Assembly: GCA_963851245.1 (NCBI GenBank)
Contig: CAWKOH010000012.1
Coordinates: 1-64,000, forward strand
Source of the DNA: CAWKOH01 sp963851245
GTDB lineage: Bacteria; Actinomycetota; Acidimicrobiia; Acidimicrobiales; Palsa-688
Length of the DNA stretch: 64,000 bases
Direction: 5' to 3'
Below, piece by piece: positions 51,707-60,164 of the stretch (position 1 is the first letter of the stretch; each line of letters starts with the position of its first letter). The position numbers and the translations under genes were made by a program. Under the pieces are notes generated by a model. It saw only the letters and a list, made by a program, of their open reading frames with translations. It ran no database searches and was not told where the DNA came from.

Positions 51707-51961
51707 ATGCGTGGCGTGAACCGGGACGACCTTCGCCGTGCCCTCGACCGGGAGGGCGTTCGGCCCACGGCCTTTGATCTGAACCCGAGCCGCCTGAGCG
51801 ATGAGGTTTACTGCCTGGCCATAGTCGAGGGCGGCTGGGTGGTCTGGTTCGCCGAACGCGTTGAGCGGCGTGACGAGGCCTTCTTCGAGAAAGAGGACGA
51901 AGCCTGCGCCGAGCTTCTCCTGCGAGTCGTGAGCGCTGCTTGCCTCGGCGGGCCGCCTTGA
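51707..51961 (+). CDS. Small conserved hypothetical protein
   Basis: The 84-residue protein (ATG at 51707) reads DDLRRALDREGVRPTAFDL, LSDEVYCLAIVEGGWVVWFAERVERRDEAFFEKEDEACAELLLRVV. The pattern of a small barrel with G-x-W-x-V-x-F-x-E-R and a final acidic helix is common among short actinobacterial proteins of unknown role, some encoded next to secreted toxins. Its last 23 bases overlap the fragment of a SnoaL-like gene on the other strand. Confidence 0.65.
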   Translation: MRGVNRDDLRRALDREGVRPTAFDLNPSRLSDEVYCLAIVEGGWVVWFAERVERRDEAFFEKEDEACAELLLRVVSAACLGGPP

Positions 51962-52223
51962 TCTCGACCATGGCGATAACCATGTCGGGCCTCGGAGTGA
52001 CCATCTGGGTGATCATGAGCCTGAGTTGTGCGCTCGGGAGGTCCATGGCCGCCATGCGCCGTAGGTAATCCTCCGCGTCGGTCTCGTCGACGCCGCCGTC
52101 CCGGTTGGTGACGTACGCGCGCAAGTCAGCGGTGAGCAGCGAGCGCACCCTTTGCGTGTCGGCATCACAGAAGGCCTCGATCAGGTTGCGCGCAATACCC
52201 TCGGGGCTTTCTGGCTCGGGCAT
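51939..52223 (-). pseudogene. SnoaL/NTF2-like protein, N-terminal part only
   Basis: The first 95 residues fit the N-terminal part of an NTF2-like (SnoaL) domain: EGIARNLIEAFCDADTQRVRSLLTADLRAYVTNR, then AEDYLRRMAAMDLPSAQLRLMITQMVTPRPDMVIAMVEIKA. The frame stays open to 51705, but there it runs opposite the small plus-strand gene and loses the family pattern, so the last strands of the domain are missing. The ATG at 52223 looks genuine. Probably the fragment of a gene cut by a deletion. Confidence 0.6.
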
Positions 52224-52431
52224 AGCTCCAGGTTAGCGACGCTGTCGCATCCGCTGCCCTGGCCGGCAGGAAGGCCTCCCCAGGCCGAATCGGGGCATGC
52301 GCGCAGGAGCGGGGCGGTATCTGAATGGCTCACATTCTGAGCCCGTCCATCTGTCCGGCATCCCCTCACGTTGGATTGGCCGTCCGCGGCGGACTGACAC
52401 CGTCGAAGGACCGAGTCTCCACGGGCCCCGC

Positions 52432-52845
52432 CTAACCCGCGGGTGCGAAGAACTCCAGAGCGATGTTGTCCGGGTCGCGAAACGACAGCACTGAGCCGTA
52501 GCTGGCGTCAACGACCCCTCCATTCGGGATGTCCCATTCGTTAAGCCGTCGTTCCCAAGCCTCAAGTTCGGATCGGCTGGAACATGCGAAGGCCAAATGA
52601 TCAAGTCCCGGACTGCGCTCATCGAACGGCTCAGAACTGTGCAGGTCGGGGAACCCGTTAATGGCGACAAGCCCTCCACCCACCGACCAAACGACCTGAT
52701 GAAACGGACCGGTGTCCTCGTCAAGGACCGGATCTGAACCGAAAAGTCGCTGATACCACTTGCGGCTACGGTCAAGGTCGCTGACGGTGAGAGCGACATG
52801 TGTGATCGCGGGGAACTCTGGCAAGGATGTACTCCTCTTTTGCAA
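52432..52845 (-). CDS. VOC-fold (glyoxalase-like) protein
   Basis: The 137-residue protein has a complete VOC domain with ITHVALTVSDLDRSRKWYQRLFGSDPV, FHQVVWSVGGGLVAING, GLDHLAFACSSRSELEAWERRLNEWDIP and LSFRDPDNIALEFFAPAG. The histidine of THVAL, the histidine of LDHLAF and the final glutamate are possible metal ligands. It may be a lyase, dioxygenase or binding protein. It is unrelated in sequence detail to the VOC protein at 45791-46150. Confidence 0.88.
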   Translation of the reverse strand: MQKRSTSLPEFPAITHVALTVSDLDRSRKWYQRLFGSDPVLDEDTGPFHQVVWSVGGGLVAINGFPDLHSSEPFDERSPGLDHLAFACSSRSELEAWERRLNEWDIPNGGVVDASYGSVLSFRDPDNIALEFFAPAG

Positions 52846-52979
52846 TCCGCCCGACCATAGCGCGAAGGAAGACTTGGTCGGCGAACAACAGATCGCCGTT
52901 CCTGGGCGGCCATCACCTGGCGGGTCGGGGCCGGCGGGTGAGGGAGATCGAATATTCGGTATGAGCTTGGTCGTCGTCG

Positions 52980-53150
52980 CCCCCGTTTGACGACCTCTCC
53001 GACGAAGTCAGCCCCGGCGGTGTCGACCTGCCGTTTCGTTCCCTTGAAGGTGCGGCTCACCTGGAGGGGGTTGCCCTTCACCCGGCCCGCGCCCGTGTAC
53101 ACGCGTAGCCGCCAGACTCCCCGGGACCGCTCGAGCTTTGTGCCTCTCAC
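52980..53150 (-). pseudogene. N-terminal stub of a tyrosine-recombinase (phage-type) integrase
   Basis: The first 57 residues (MRGTKLERSRGVWRLRVYTG, then LQVSRTFKGTKRQVDTAGADFV) match the Arm DNA-binding beta-sheet domain of actinobacterial phage-type integrases. After this the frame leaves the family and no catalytic R-H-R-Y residues follow. The stub starts 63 bases from tRNA-Lys, a frequent attachment gene. It is the remnant of an element that was lost or rearranged. It lies on the 5' side of the tRNA, which is unusual because most such elements use the 3' end. Confidence 0.75.
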
Positions 53151-53213
53151 CTGCCCTACGAGTCGGAGGTCACGATCGGGTAATCTCAGATAGCCGCAGG
53201 TTGAAGTACTTAA

Positions 53214-53286
53214 GGGCCGCTAGCTCATCTGGTAGAGCAGGGGACTTTTAATCCCAAGGTGCGGGGTTCGAGACCCCGGCGGCCCA
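53214..53286 (+). tRNA. tRNA-Lys (TTT)
   Basis: Acceptor GGGCCGC/GCGGCCC with discriminator A, D-stem GCTC/GAGC, anticodon arm GGGGA-CTTTTAA-TCCCA, T-arm CGGGG-TTCGAGA-CCCCG. The anticodon is TTT. CCA is not encoded. A second copy of its 3' end, expected if a whole element were still inserted, was not seen in the window. Confidence 0.97.
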
Positions 53287-53333
53287 CCGACTCTTCACGT
53301 AGGCGCTTTGGAATTCGACGTACTGGGGCGCGG

Positions 53334-54830
53334 TCAGTTGGCCGTCGGGGGGAGACCTCCGGCGTAGGTCTTGGTCTCCGTGTACTGCTCGAAGCCTTCG
53401 ATACCGTTCTGGCGTCCGATGCCGCTGGCCTTGTACCCGCCGAACGGGGCGTCGGGCCCATACCACACGCCGCCGTTGATGCCGACGGTACCGGCCCGTA
53501 TCCGGCGCGCCACCGCCATCGCTCGTTCTTCGGATGCGGAGGTGACCCCGACCCCGAGGCCGTATTGGTTGTCGTTGGCGACGCGCACGGCATCGTCGTC
53601 ATCATCGAATGGAACCACGACGAGGACGGGTCCGAATATCTCTTCTCGGGCGATAGTCATTGAGTTGTCGACGTCAGCGAACAGGGTTGGTTCGACGAAA
53701 TAGCCTTTGTCGAGGTGGCTGGGCCGGCCGCCGCCGACAACCACCCGGGCTCCCTCCTCGACGCCTTTCTGGATGTAGCCCAGGACCCGTTCACGTTGCA
53801 GGGAGCTGATCTGCGGGCCCTGGATGTTGGCCGGGTCAGTAGGGTCGCCGTAGGGGACGTTGCGAAAGCCCTTCTCGATGATCGCCACACCTTCTTCGTA
53901 GCGGGAGCGAGGTAGCAACATCCTGGTCAACATCACGCAGCCTTGCCCGCCGTGTGAGCAGATCGTCCATGCCATCGAAAGCTTGGTCTCGAAGTCGGTG
54001 TCGTCGAGGATGATGTCGGCCGATTTGCCACCCAGCTCCAGGAACAATCGCTTGAGCGTCGGTGCACCCTTTTCCATGATCCTCCTGCCCACCGCGGTCG
54101 AGCCGGTGAACGAGATGAGGTCTACGCGGGGGTCGGTCACCAGGTCCTCGGCCACTGCATTGTCAGAGGTCGTGACCACCTGGAGGACACCTGCGGGGAT
54201 ATCTGTCTTCTCCGCAACCAACCGGCCGATCCGGGTGGCGTTCCATGGTGTGTTCGGCGCGGGTTTCAGAATCACCGTGTTCCCGGTGGCCAGTGAAGGG
54301 CCGAGTTTGTTGATGGTCACCTCGATTGGATAGTTCCACGGGACGATGGCTCCGACCACGCCGGCCGCCTCCTTGGCCACCTTGCGCCAACTGTTCGAGC
54401 CAAAGGCGTGACCGTCCGGGAGATCGCGTTCCCACTCGAAGTGGTCGATGAACTCGGCCGGCCAGGTCAGGCCCTCGTTCAGCGGAGTGTCCAGCTGAGG
54501 CCCGTAGGTCAGCAGAATGGGCGTCCCGACTTCGCTGACCAGCTCGGATCGGAGCAGTTCGCGTTCCTCGTCGAGGGCCGCTTGTAGCTGCAGCAGGGAT
54601 CGCTTGCGCAGGTCCTTGTTGGTGGCCCAGTCGGTCTCGTCGAAGGCCCGGCGGGCGGCGGCGATGGCGGCATCCATGTCTTCGTGACCGGCGTCGCTCA
54701 CGACTCCGAGGACTTCTTCGGTTGCCGGATTGATGTTCTCGAAAGTATTGCCAGACCCCGCCTCGACCAGCGTGCCAGCGATCAGCATCCGCATTTCGCC
54801 TGTCTGCGAAGCGGTTCCTGGAGTTGTCAT
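53334..54830 (-). CDS. Aldehyde dehydrogenase (NAD(P)-dependent)
   Basis: The 498-residue protein has the full ALDH fold: the NAD site GAIVPWNYPIEV, GPSLATGNTVILKPAP and SFTGSTAVGRRI, the general base in FLELGGKSADIIL, the catalytic cysteine in SHGGQGCVMLTR and the EEIFGPVLVVVPFDD and PFGGYKASGIGRQNG signatures. All catalytic residues are present. The ATG at 54830 is the natural start. Substrate is not predictable. A fragment of a second ALDH gene lies upstream on the opposite strand. Confidence 0.94.
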   Translation of the reverse strand: MTTPGTASQTGEMRMLIAGTLVEAGSGNTFENINPATEEVLGVVSDAGHEDMDAAIAAARRAFDETDWATNKDLRKRSLLQLQAALDEERELLRSELVSEVGTPILLTYGPQLDTPLNEGLTWPAEFIDHFEWERDLPDGHAFGSNSWRKVAKEAAGVVGAIVPWNYPIEVTINKLGPSLATGNTVILKPAPNTPWNATRIGRLVAEKTDIPAGVLQVVTTSDNAVAEDLVTDPRVDLISFTGSTAVGRRIMEKGAPTLKRLFLELGGKSADIILDDTDFETKLSMAWTICSHGGQGCVMLTRMLLPRSRYEEGVAIIEKGFRNVPYGDPTDPANIQGPQISSLQRERVLGYIQKGVEEGARVVVGGGRPSHLDKGYFVEPTLFADVDNSMTIAREEIFGPVLVVVPFDDDDDAVRVANDNQYGLGVGVTSASEERAMAVARRIRAGTVGINGGVWYGPDAPFGGYKASGIGRQNGIEGFEQYTETKTYAGGLPPTAN

Positions 54831-54969
54831 AGTGCGTTCCTCCCGAGAAGGATGGACTGTCTTCGGCCCTGCTTGGCACGGTACGCGGACCGAGATAGTT
54901 CAGGGCGACCAGGGTGAGTATGGCCATTGGCCCGGATCCTCGTCAACCCAGGCTCCAGGCTCTCGGAGC

Positions 54970-55306
54970 AGGCTCAGCGTCATTCCAGCCGAGAACGAGC
55001 AGGTCCCCATCGCCATCGCCAACGATCTATGGGCTTAACGCATCGGTGCTCACCGACGACGTCGAGAGGGCCCGGGATGTCGCCCGCCAGTTGCGTTCCC
55101 GGACGGTAGGCCACAACGCCTTTCGCACTGACTTCGGAATCGCGTTCGGAGGATTCAAACAGTCGGGGATCGGCCGTGGGGGCGGCGCGGAAGGGCTCCT
55201 CCCGTTCCTCGAGACGAAAACCGTGATCCTCAACCATCGCCCGGCAGGTTACGAAACACCTGAGGGCTTACAGCTCCAATCCACTGGAGCATTACCACGA
55301 AGCTAA
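54970..55306 (+). pseudogene. C-terminal fragment of a second aldehyde dehydrogenase
   Basis: Two frames must be joined: RLSVIPAENEQVPIAIANDLW up to about 55030, then YGLNASVLTDDVERARDVARQLRSRTVGHNAFRTDFGIAFGGFKQSGIGRGGGAEGLLPFLETKTVIL. This is the last fifth of an ALDH, including the GGFKQSGIGR signature, but the catalytic cysteine and glutamate are gone. It differs from the intact ALDH next to it, so it is not a recent tandem copy. Non-functional. Confidence 0.8.
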
Positions 55307-55427
55307 GCTCCCCAGCGGGATGTTGAGGTCTTGCGTGGCCAGGGGAGCGGCCCTATCCGGCTGGATGCGGAATATCTGTCAGGCCGCCTGTGAAGTGGGC
55401 GGTGTGACCTTGGCTGTCGGCTGACCG

Positions 55428-56123
55428 GTGGAAGACGACGAAAACGTTCGGGCCGCTCGACTGTTGGAGGCCCAACTCGCTGCAGAGGAGCTATTCGGGG
55501 CGATCGGTGCGGAGGGAATATTGCGGCCGGGGGTGCTGGACAGCGAGGCGAGCCGGGCGGTGACACAGCTGGCGGCGGACCGGTTTGGAGTCCAGCGTCA
55601 CTGGCACAAGCGGATCGTGCGGTCGGGTCCGAACACTTTGCAGCCGTATACCGTCGATCCTCCGGACCGGCAGATGACCGATGACGACATCGTCTTCGCC
55701 GACTTCGGCCCGGTCTTCGACGGGTGGGAAGCCGATTTCGGACGGACATGGGTCCTTGGGGACGACCCGGCTAAGGTGCGTCTGCGAGATGACCTGGCCC
55801 CGGTGTTCGCCGCCGGCAAGGCGTTCTTCGAGGCCCGGCCGGTGGTCACCGCCGCCGAGCTTTACACCGCAGTGGTGGGCCTGGCGGAGGAGCGGGGCTG
55901 GGAGTTCGGCAACATGCACTGCGGCCATCTGGTGGGCGAATTCCCGCACCAGAACATGGAGGGTGGGCGTCTCGACTCGCTCATCTGCGCCAGCAATGAC
56001 CGGGTGCTTCGAGGCCCGGATCCGTCGGGCCGGATCGCCCACTGGATTCTGGAGGTGCACCTGGTCGACCGGGCCCGGCAGATCGGCGGGTTCTTCGAGG
56101 AGCTGCTCACGTTAGGAGCGTGA
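55428..56123 (+). CDS. M24 family metallopeptidase (Xaa-Pro aminopeptidase-like)
   Basis: The 231-residue protein (GTG at 55428) has the pita-bread fold without the N-terminal creatinase domain. The dimetal ligands are visible: Asp in VFADFGPVFDGW, Asp in EADFGRTW, His in CGHLVGEFPHQ and Glu in WILEVHLVD; the last usual Glu may be the one in GGFFEELL. Members act as aminopeptidases or as non-peptidase hydrolases. It lies before the molybdate locus but no functional link is evident. Confidence 0.82.
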   Translation: MEDDENVRAARLLEAQLAAEELFGAIGAEGILRPGVLDSEASRAVTQLAADRFGVQRHWHKRIVRSGPNTLQPYTVDPPDRQMTDDDIVFADFGPVFDGWEADFGRTWVLGDDPAKVRLRDDLAPVFAAGKAFFEARPVVTAAELYTAVVGLAEERGWEFGNMHCGHLVGEFPHQNMEGGRLDSLICASNDRVLRGPDPSGRIAHWILEVHLVDRARQIGGFFEELLTLGA

Positions 56124-56189
56124 CACTGCCTGGCCCGGTAGTCGCACCCTGAGTAGTGCCGTTAGAGTCGCCCGGGTGGGGATACCCGG

Positions 56190-58121
56190 ATGTCTATGGT
56201 CACGGGTGCACGAAGCATGAATCGGAAGCCTCTGCAGTTCCTGGCCGGGCTGTTGATCGTCTATCTGGCCTTCCCGGTCGTGGCCTTCCTGGATCGGTTG
56301 GCCCGATCGCACCAGCGGGGGTTCGGGGTGCCGGGCTTGTGGTCTGCGCTGGTCGTCTCCGTCACGAGTTCGACCATCTCACTCGCCATTATCACGATCT
56401 TCGGCGTGCCCCTGGCCTTTGTACTGGCCCGTTCACGCAGCCGTTGGTCAACCGTCGCCTACGTGGCGGTTCTGGTGCCTCTGGCCCTCCCGCCGATCAT
56501 GAGCGGCATCTTGCTGATCTACCTGATCGGTCCCTACTCCTTTCTTGGGCTCCACGTGGATCGACAGCTGACGAACTCCATGGCGGGAATCGTCATTGCC
56601 CAGACCTTCGTTTCCGCCCCCTTCGTAGTAGTCGCGGCCAAGGCCGCGTTCGAGAACGTCGACCCAGCGCTGGACGGCCTGGCCGCCACGCTGGGCCACC
56701 GACCGCTGGCTCGGTTCTGGATGGTGGATGTCCATTCCGCCCTGCCGGGCATCCGAGCCGGAATGGTGCTGGCCTGGCTGAGAGCATTCGGCGAATACGG
56801 CGCGGTGGTGATAATCGCCTACCACCCATTCAGTCTGCCGGTGTACACCGAATTTCAGTTCTCGGCGACGGGGCTCCCGGCGACTCAGGCTCCAACCTTC
56901 CTCGCTCTGTGTTTCGCGGCGGCCGCCATCCTCGTCATGGAGCCGCGCTGGTCCCGCAGACGGCGGCGCAGTTCGGTCCTGCCCGACCCGGCCAGCCCCC
57001 CAGTCTCCGAACCCACGGCGATGGGGTTCGACCTCGATGGCTCGGTTGGCACGTTCCACCTGAAGGTCGCCTACCGGGCCACCAGCCACCGAATCGCCAT
57101 CGTGGGGCCGTCCGGTTCGGGCAAATCGGTCACCCTGCGGGCCTTGGCCGGACTCTTCCCCGGGTTTGGAACAGTTCATTATGGTGGCCGGGACGTCACC
57201 GGGATCGCCGCCGAGGAGCGCCACATTGGCTACGTGCCGCAGGGTCTGGGGCTGTTGCCGGGTCGGATCGTGTGGCGTCAGGTGAACTTCGCCGTCGATG
57301 CCATCGCGGCGCGAGCGGCGTGGTGGCTCCGAACGCTACACCTCGAAGAGCTGCTCGACCGGCTACCTGAGCAACTCTCAGGTGGCCAGCGCCAACGGGT
57401 CAGTCTGGCGCGAGCGCTCAGTCGGGATCCTCAGGTGGTGTTCCTCGACGAACCCTTCACCGCCCTTGACGCACCGGTTCGCCACGAGCTCTTGCTCGAG
57501 GTGCGTCGCCTCCAACATCAGGCTGGCCTGTCCACCGTGATCGTCACTCATGATCCGGACGAAGCCGCCATACTCGCCGACGAGATCCTGGTCATAGCCA
57601 AGGGGGAACTGCTCCAGGCCGGCCCGTGTGCCGAGGTCTTTCGCCGGCCCGCGTCCGCTGAAGTCGCTCGCCTCCTGAGGATCGACAATGTCCTACAAGG
57701 AATGGCGGTGGGCGGTGGCTTCATCGACGTGAGCGACAAGGCTCAGGGTGGAACTGTGCAGACTTGCTTGATGCAGACCGACACCGAGATCTCGGCCGGT
57801 ACGCCCGTGACCTGGTGCGTACGCCCAAACCAGATTCAGATCGGTCAACACGGGCGATACCCGGCCCGAGTCACTGACCTGATCGAGCTCGGTACATCAG
57901 TGACGGCCACGCTCCAGTTGCAGGGTGGTCCGGAGCTACAAGCATGGATGCCCAGCCCTGAGGATCACGAAATCGGCAGCCGCTGTGCAGTCTCAATCGA
58001 ACCGACCGCCATCAGCGTCTGGGCGGTTTCCCCACCAGGCTCCGCCGAACCCGAAGGGGCCCAGGGTGGGATGTCCATATCCGCCGACCGCGCGGCCGAG
58101 ACGCCGAACACCACCCAATAG
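56190..58121 (+). CDS. modBC: Fused molybdate/tungstate ABC transporter: permease plus ATP-binding domain
   Basis: Residues about 1-260 form a ModB/WtpB-type permease (six helices; the EAA-type loop ENVDPALDGLAATLGHRPLARFWMVDV). Residues about 285-500 form the ATPase with Walker A GPSGSGKSVTLRAL, signature LSGGQRQRVSLARAL, Walker B VVFLDEPFTAL and H-loop IVTHDPDEA. A TOBE-like region follows (VTWCVRPNQIQI...LQLQGGPELQAWM). Permease and ATPase are normally separate genes; here no stop or frame change lies between them. I use the ATG at 56190. The binding protein is encoded at 58752 and the storage protein Mop at 59729. The transported ion follows from these partners. Confidence 0.9.
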   Translation: MSMVTGARSMNRKPLQFLAGLLIVYLAFPVVAFLDRLARSHQRGFGVPGLWSALVVSVTSSTISLAIITIFGVPLAFVLARSRSRWSTVAYVAVLVPLALPPIMSGILLIYLIGPYSFLGLHVDRQLTNSMAGIVIAQTFVSAPFVVVAAKAAFENVDPALDGLAATLGHRPLARFWMVDVHSALPGIRAGMVLAWLRAFGEYGAVVIIAYHPFSLPVYTEFQFSATGLPATQAPTFLALCFAAAAILVMEPRWSRRRRRSSVLPDPASPPVSEPTAMGFDLDGSVGTFHLKVAYRATSHRIAIVGPSGSGKSVTLRALAGLFPGFGTVHYGGRDVTGIAAEERHIGYVPQGLGLLPGRIVWRQVNFAVDAIAARAAWWLRTLHLEELLDRLPEQLSGGQRQRVSLARALSRDPQVVFLDEPFTALDAPVRHELLLEVRRLQHQAGLSTVIVTHDPDEAAILADEILVIAKGELLQAGPCAEVFRRPASAEVARLLRIDNVLQGMAVGGGFIDVSDKAQGGTVQTCLMQTDTEISAGTPVTWCVRPNQIQIGQHGRYPARVTDLIELGTSVTATLQLQGGPELQAWMPSPEDHEIGSRCAVSIEPTAISVWAVSPPGSAEPEGAQGGMSISADRAAETPNTTQ

Positions 58122-58170
58122 GCTGTTACGACGGTGACCAGACGTCAGCTGCGGGCTGATCGGTTATGGA

Positions 58171-58692
58171 GTGAACATGATCCCAGCACCTGTTCCAGTC
58201 ATCGGGGTGGTCCGGTCCAATCGGACATCGCTCGAGAACACCCCCATCCAGGCTGCGCTCAACCGGACCGAAAGGGGATGCGTTGAGCTCGATCCTCGCT
58301 ATGCCGACGGTCTCGACGGTCTGGAGGGATTCGACTACGCCTGGCTATTGACTTGGCTGCACAATCCCGATGATCAGGTGGACGATGCCCCGCCGCTAAA
58401 GCAGGTTCCGTTCCTGCTGCGACGAACCGGGCGCCGTATAGGGATATTCGCGACTCGCGGCCCTCGAAGGGTCAATCCGATAGGGCTCAGTCTGATCCAG
58501 GTGATCGCGGTGATAGAGACCAGGGTCGAGTTTTTCGGTGTCGATGTCATCGATGGGACGCCGGTAATTGACCTCAAACCCTACGTCGGATGGTTCGACC
58601 GGCCGCCTACAGAGCCACGATGCGGATGGTTCGATGAAGTCACCCTTGCCGAAGGAATCACGCCGTCCATACTTGGACGACCCCACCCTTAG
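58171..58692 (+). CDS. TrmO/TsaA family protein
   Basis: TrmO methylates N6-threonylcarbamoyladenosine at position 37 of tRNA-Thr. The 173-residue protein has the TsaA pattern: VIGVVRSNRTSLENTPIQAALNRTERGCVEL, the DGLEGFDYAWLLTWLH strand with conserved Trp and His, FATRGPRRVNPIGLSLIQVI (the R-P-N-P-I-G-L-S signature) and DVIDGTPVIDLKPYV (D-G-T-P-V-L-D-I-K-P). The C-terminal second domain of E. coli TrmO is absent. Start GTG at 58171, or ATG at 58177. It lies inside the molybdate locus. Archaeal and bacterial TsaA-like proteins are found beside molybdate genes in other genomes by my memory, so a second role is possible. Confidence 0.85.
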   Translation: MNMIPAPVPVIGVVRSNRTSLENTPIQAALNRTERGCVELDPRYADGLDGLEGFDYAWLLTWLHNPDDQVDDAPPLKQVPFLLRRTGRRIGIFATRGPRRVNPIGLSLIQVIAVIETRVEFFGVDVIDGTPVIDLKPYVGWFDRPPTEPRCGWFDEVTLAEGITPSILGRPHP

Positions 58693-58751
58693 GCCACGGC
58701 CAATCGAGGCGAACTAGTCACAGCTGGACTACCGGGCTAGGCTTCGGGGCC

Positions 58752-59675
58752 ATGATGAGGACGAAGCGGTTGTGGATGCTGGCCGGAGCGATGGTTGTGC
58801 TGGCCGCGGCTTGCAGCAGTTCTTCCAAGTCGACCAGCACAGCGACGTCTGTTCCGGTCACGACGGCGGCGCCGACGACCACCGTGGCCCGGGGGTCGGG
58901 GCCGGTGGACGTGCTCTACGCCGGTTCGCTGGTCAACGTGATGGAGAAGGAGATCGGCCCGGCTTTCAACGCCGCCACTGGCTACACTTTCACCGGGTTC
59001 TCGGCTGGCTCGACGGCCTTGGCCACCCAGATCAAGGGCAAGGTGCGCCAGGGCGACGTGTTCGTCAGCGCCAGCCCGTCGGTGAACGAGAGCCTCATGG
59101 GCCCCTCCAACGGGGACTGGGTGACCTGGTATGTGACCTTCGCCAACTCGCCCCTGGTGATCGGCTACAACCCCAAAAGCAAGTTCGCCGAGGACCTCAA
59201 GACCAAGCCGTGGTACGAGGTGATCACCGAGCCAGAGTTTTTGATCGGGCGGACCGATCCGGCTACCGACCCCAAAGGCAAGCTCACCGCGGAGGCCATT
59301 GCCGATGCGGCCAAGATGTACAACCTCCCCGCTCTAAGCAAGATCACTTCCTCTTCGTCAAATGTGTTCCCTGAGGAGGACCTGGTGGGCCGCCTGCAGT
59401 CGGGGCAGCTGGACGCAGGGTTCTTCTACACCAGTGAGACCACCCCGGCCGGGATCCCCACCGTGGAGCTGACCGGAGTGGCACTCAAGGCGACTTACAC
59501 CGTGACCGTGCTGAACCAGGCCCCGCATCAGGCCGGCGCCGAGTCGTTCGTTTCCTACCTGCTCGGGCCTGATGGTCAGGCCTCCTTGACCAAGAGCGGG
59601 TTCGAACTGATTCAGCCGCCCACCGTCACGGGCACTGGCGTGCCCTCCAGCGTGACCAGCGCTATCTCCGGCTGA
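58752..59675 (+). CDS. Molybdate/tungstate-binding lipoprotein
   Basis: The 307-residue protein has a lipoprotein signal peptide with lipobox VVLAAACSSS, then a Ser/Thr-rich linker and a ModA/WtpA-like domain beginning VDVLYAGSLVNVMEKEIGPAF. Conserved oxyanion-site segments include FSAGSTALATQIKGKVRQGDVFVSASPSV and ANSPLVIGYNP; the GAGSLxxxxE-type start fits the tungstate/molybdate WtpA group. It delivers oxyanion to the fused transporter encoded upstream. Lgt (430-1323) would lipidate it. Confidence 0.92.
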   Translation: MMRTKRLWMLAGAMVVLAAACSSSSKSTSTATSVPVTTAAPTTTVARGSGPVDVLYAGSLVNVMEKEIGPAFNAATGYTFTGFSAGSTALATQIKGKVRQGDVFVSASPSVNESLMGPSNGDWVTWYVTFANSPLVIGYNPKSKFAEDLKTKPWYEVITEPEFLIGRTDPATDPKGKLTAEAIADAAKMYNLPALSKITSSSSNVFPEEDLVGRLQSGQLDAGFFYTSETTPAGIPTVELTGVALKATYTVTVLNQAPHQAGAESFVSYLLGPDGQASLTKSGFELIQPPTVTGTGVPSSVTSAISG

Positions 59676-59728
59676 GGGAGAAAGCCGACTCTAGACCTGG
59701 CCAACTTAGAAGAAGCCTCGTGGTGGGG

Positions 59729-59938
59729 CTACTCCTTGCCCACCATGACGTCGGTCGCTTTGATGACCGCGGTCACGTTGTCACCCGCCGTTAGCCCCAG
59801 GCTTAGCGCGGAGTCTTTGGTTATGGAAGCCACTACCTCCTGACCTCCCTCCAAGCGGATCACCACCGTGGCCATGACCGCCCCGAGCTCGACCGACGCA
59901 ATGGTCCCGGACAACTGGTTACGAGCACTCAGCCTCAT
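59729..59938 (-). CDS. mop: Molybdenum-pterin-binding protein (Mop, molbindin)
   Basis: The 69-residue protein is one TOBE/Mop domain: MRLSARNQLSGTIASVELGAVMATVVIRLEGGQEVVASITKDSALSLGLTAGDNVTAVIKATDVMVG. The N-terminal S-A-R-N-x-L-x-G-x-I signature is typical. Such proteins store molybdate or tungstate as hexameric rings. I choose the ATG at 59938; 20 upstream codons are open but disordered. It converges with the binding-protein gene. Confidence 0.88.
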   Translation of the reverse strand: MRLSARNQLSGTIASVELGAVMATVVIRLEGGQEVVASITKDSALSLGLTAGDNVTAVIKATDVMVGKE

Positions 59939-60164
59939 GGCTGAGAAAGCTACCTCTCCGGGCGACGAAGTGGTGCCGGCGGACGGCCCCGGCGCCACAA
60001 AGGCGTCTCCGACGTCGTCGACATCTACGCCGGAGTTGGACCGGCTCCCTGAACGCAGAGCTGGCGCACAACTCCTTGACCCCGGATAGGCCCTCGAGTC
60101 GGACGCAGAGCGCTCCTGTATTCATTCCTCCGTGGCCGGCGCCGTGTCGGGTACCTTCGGGCTT

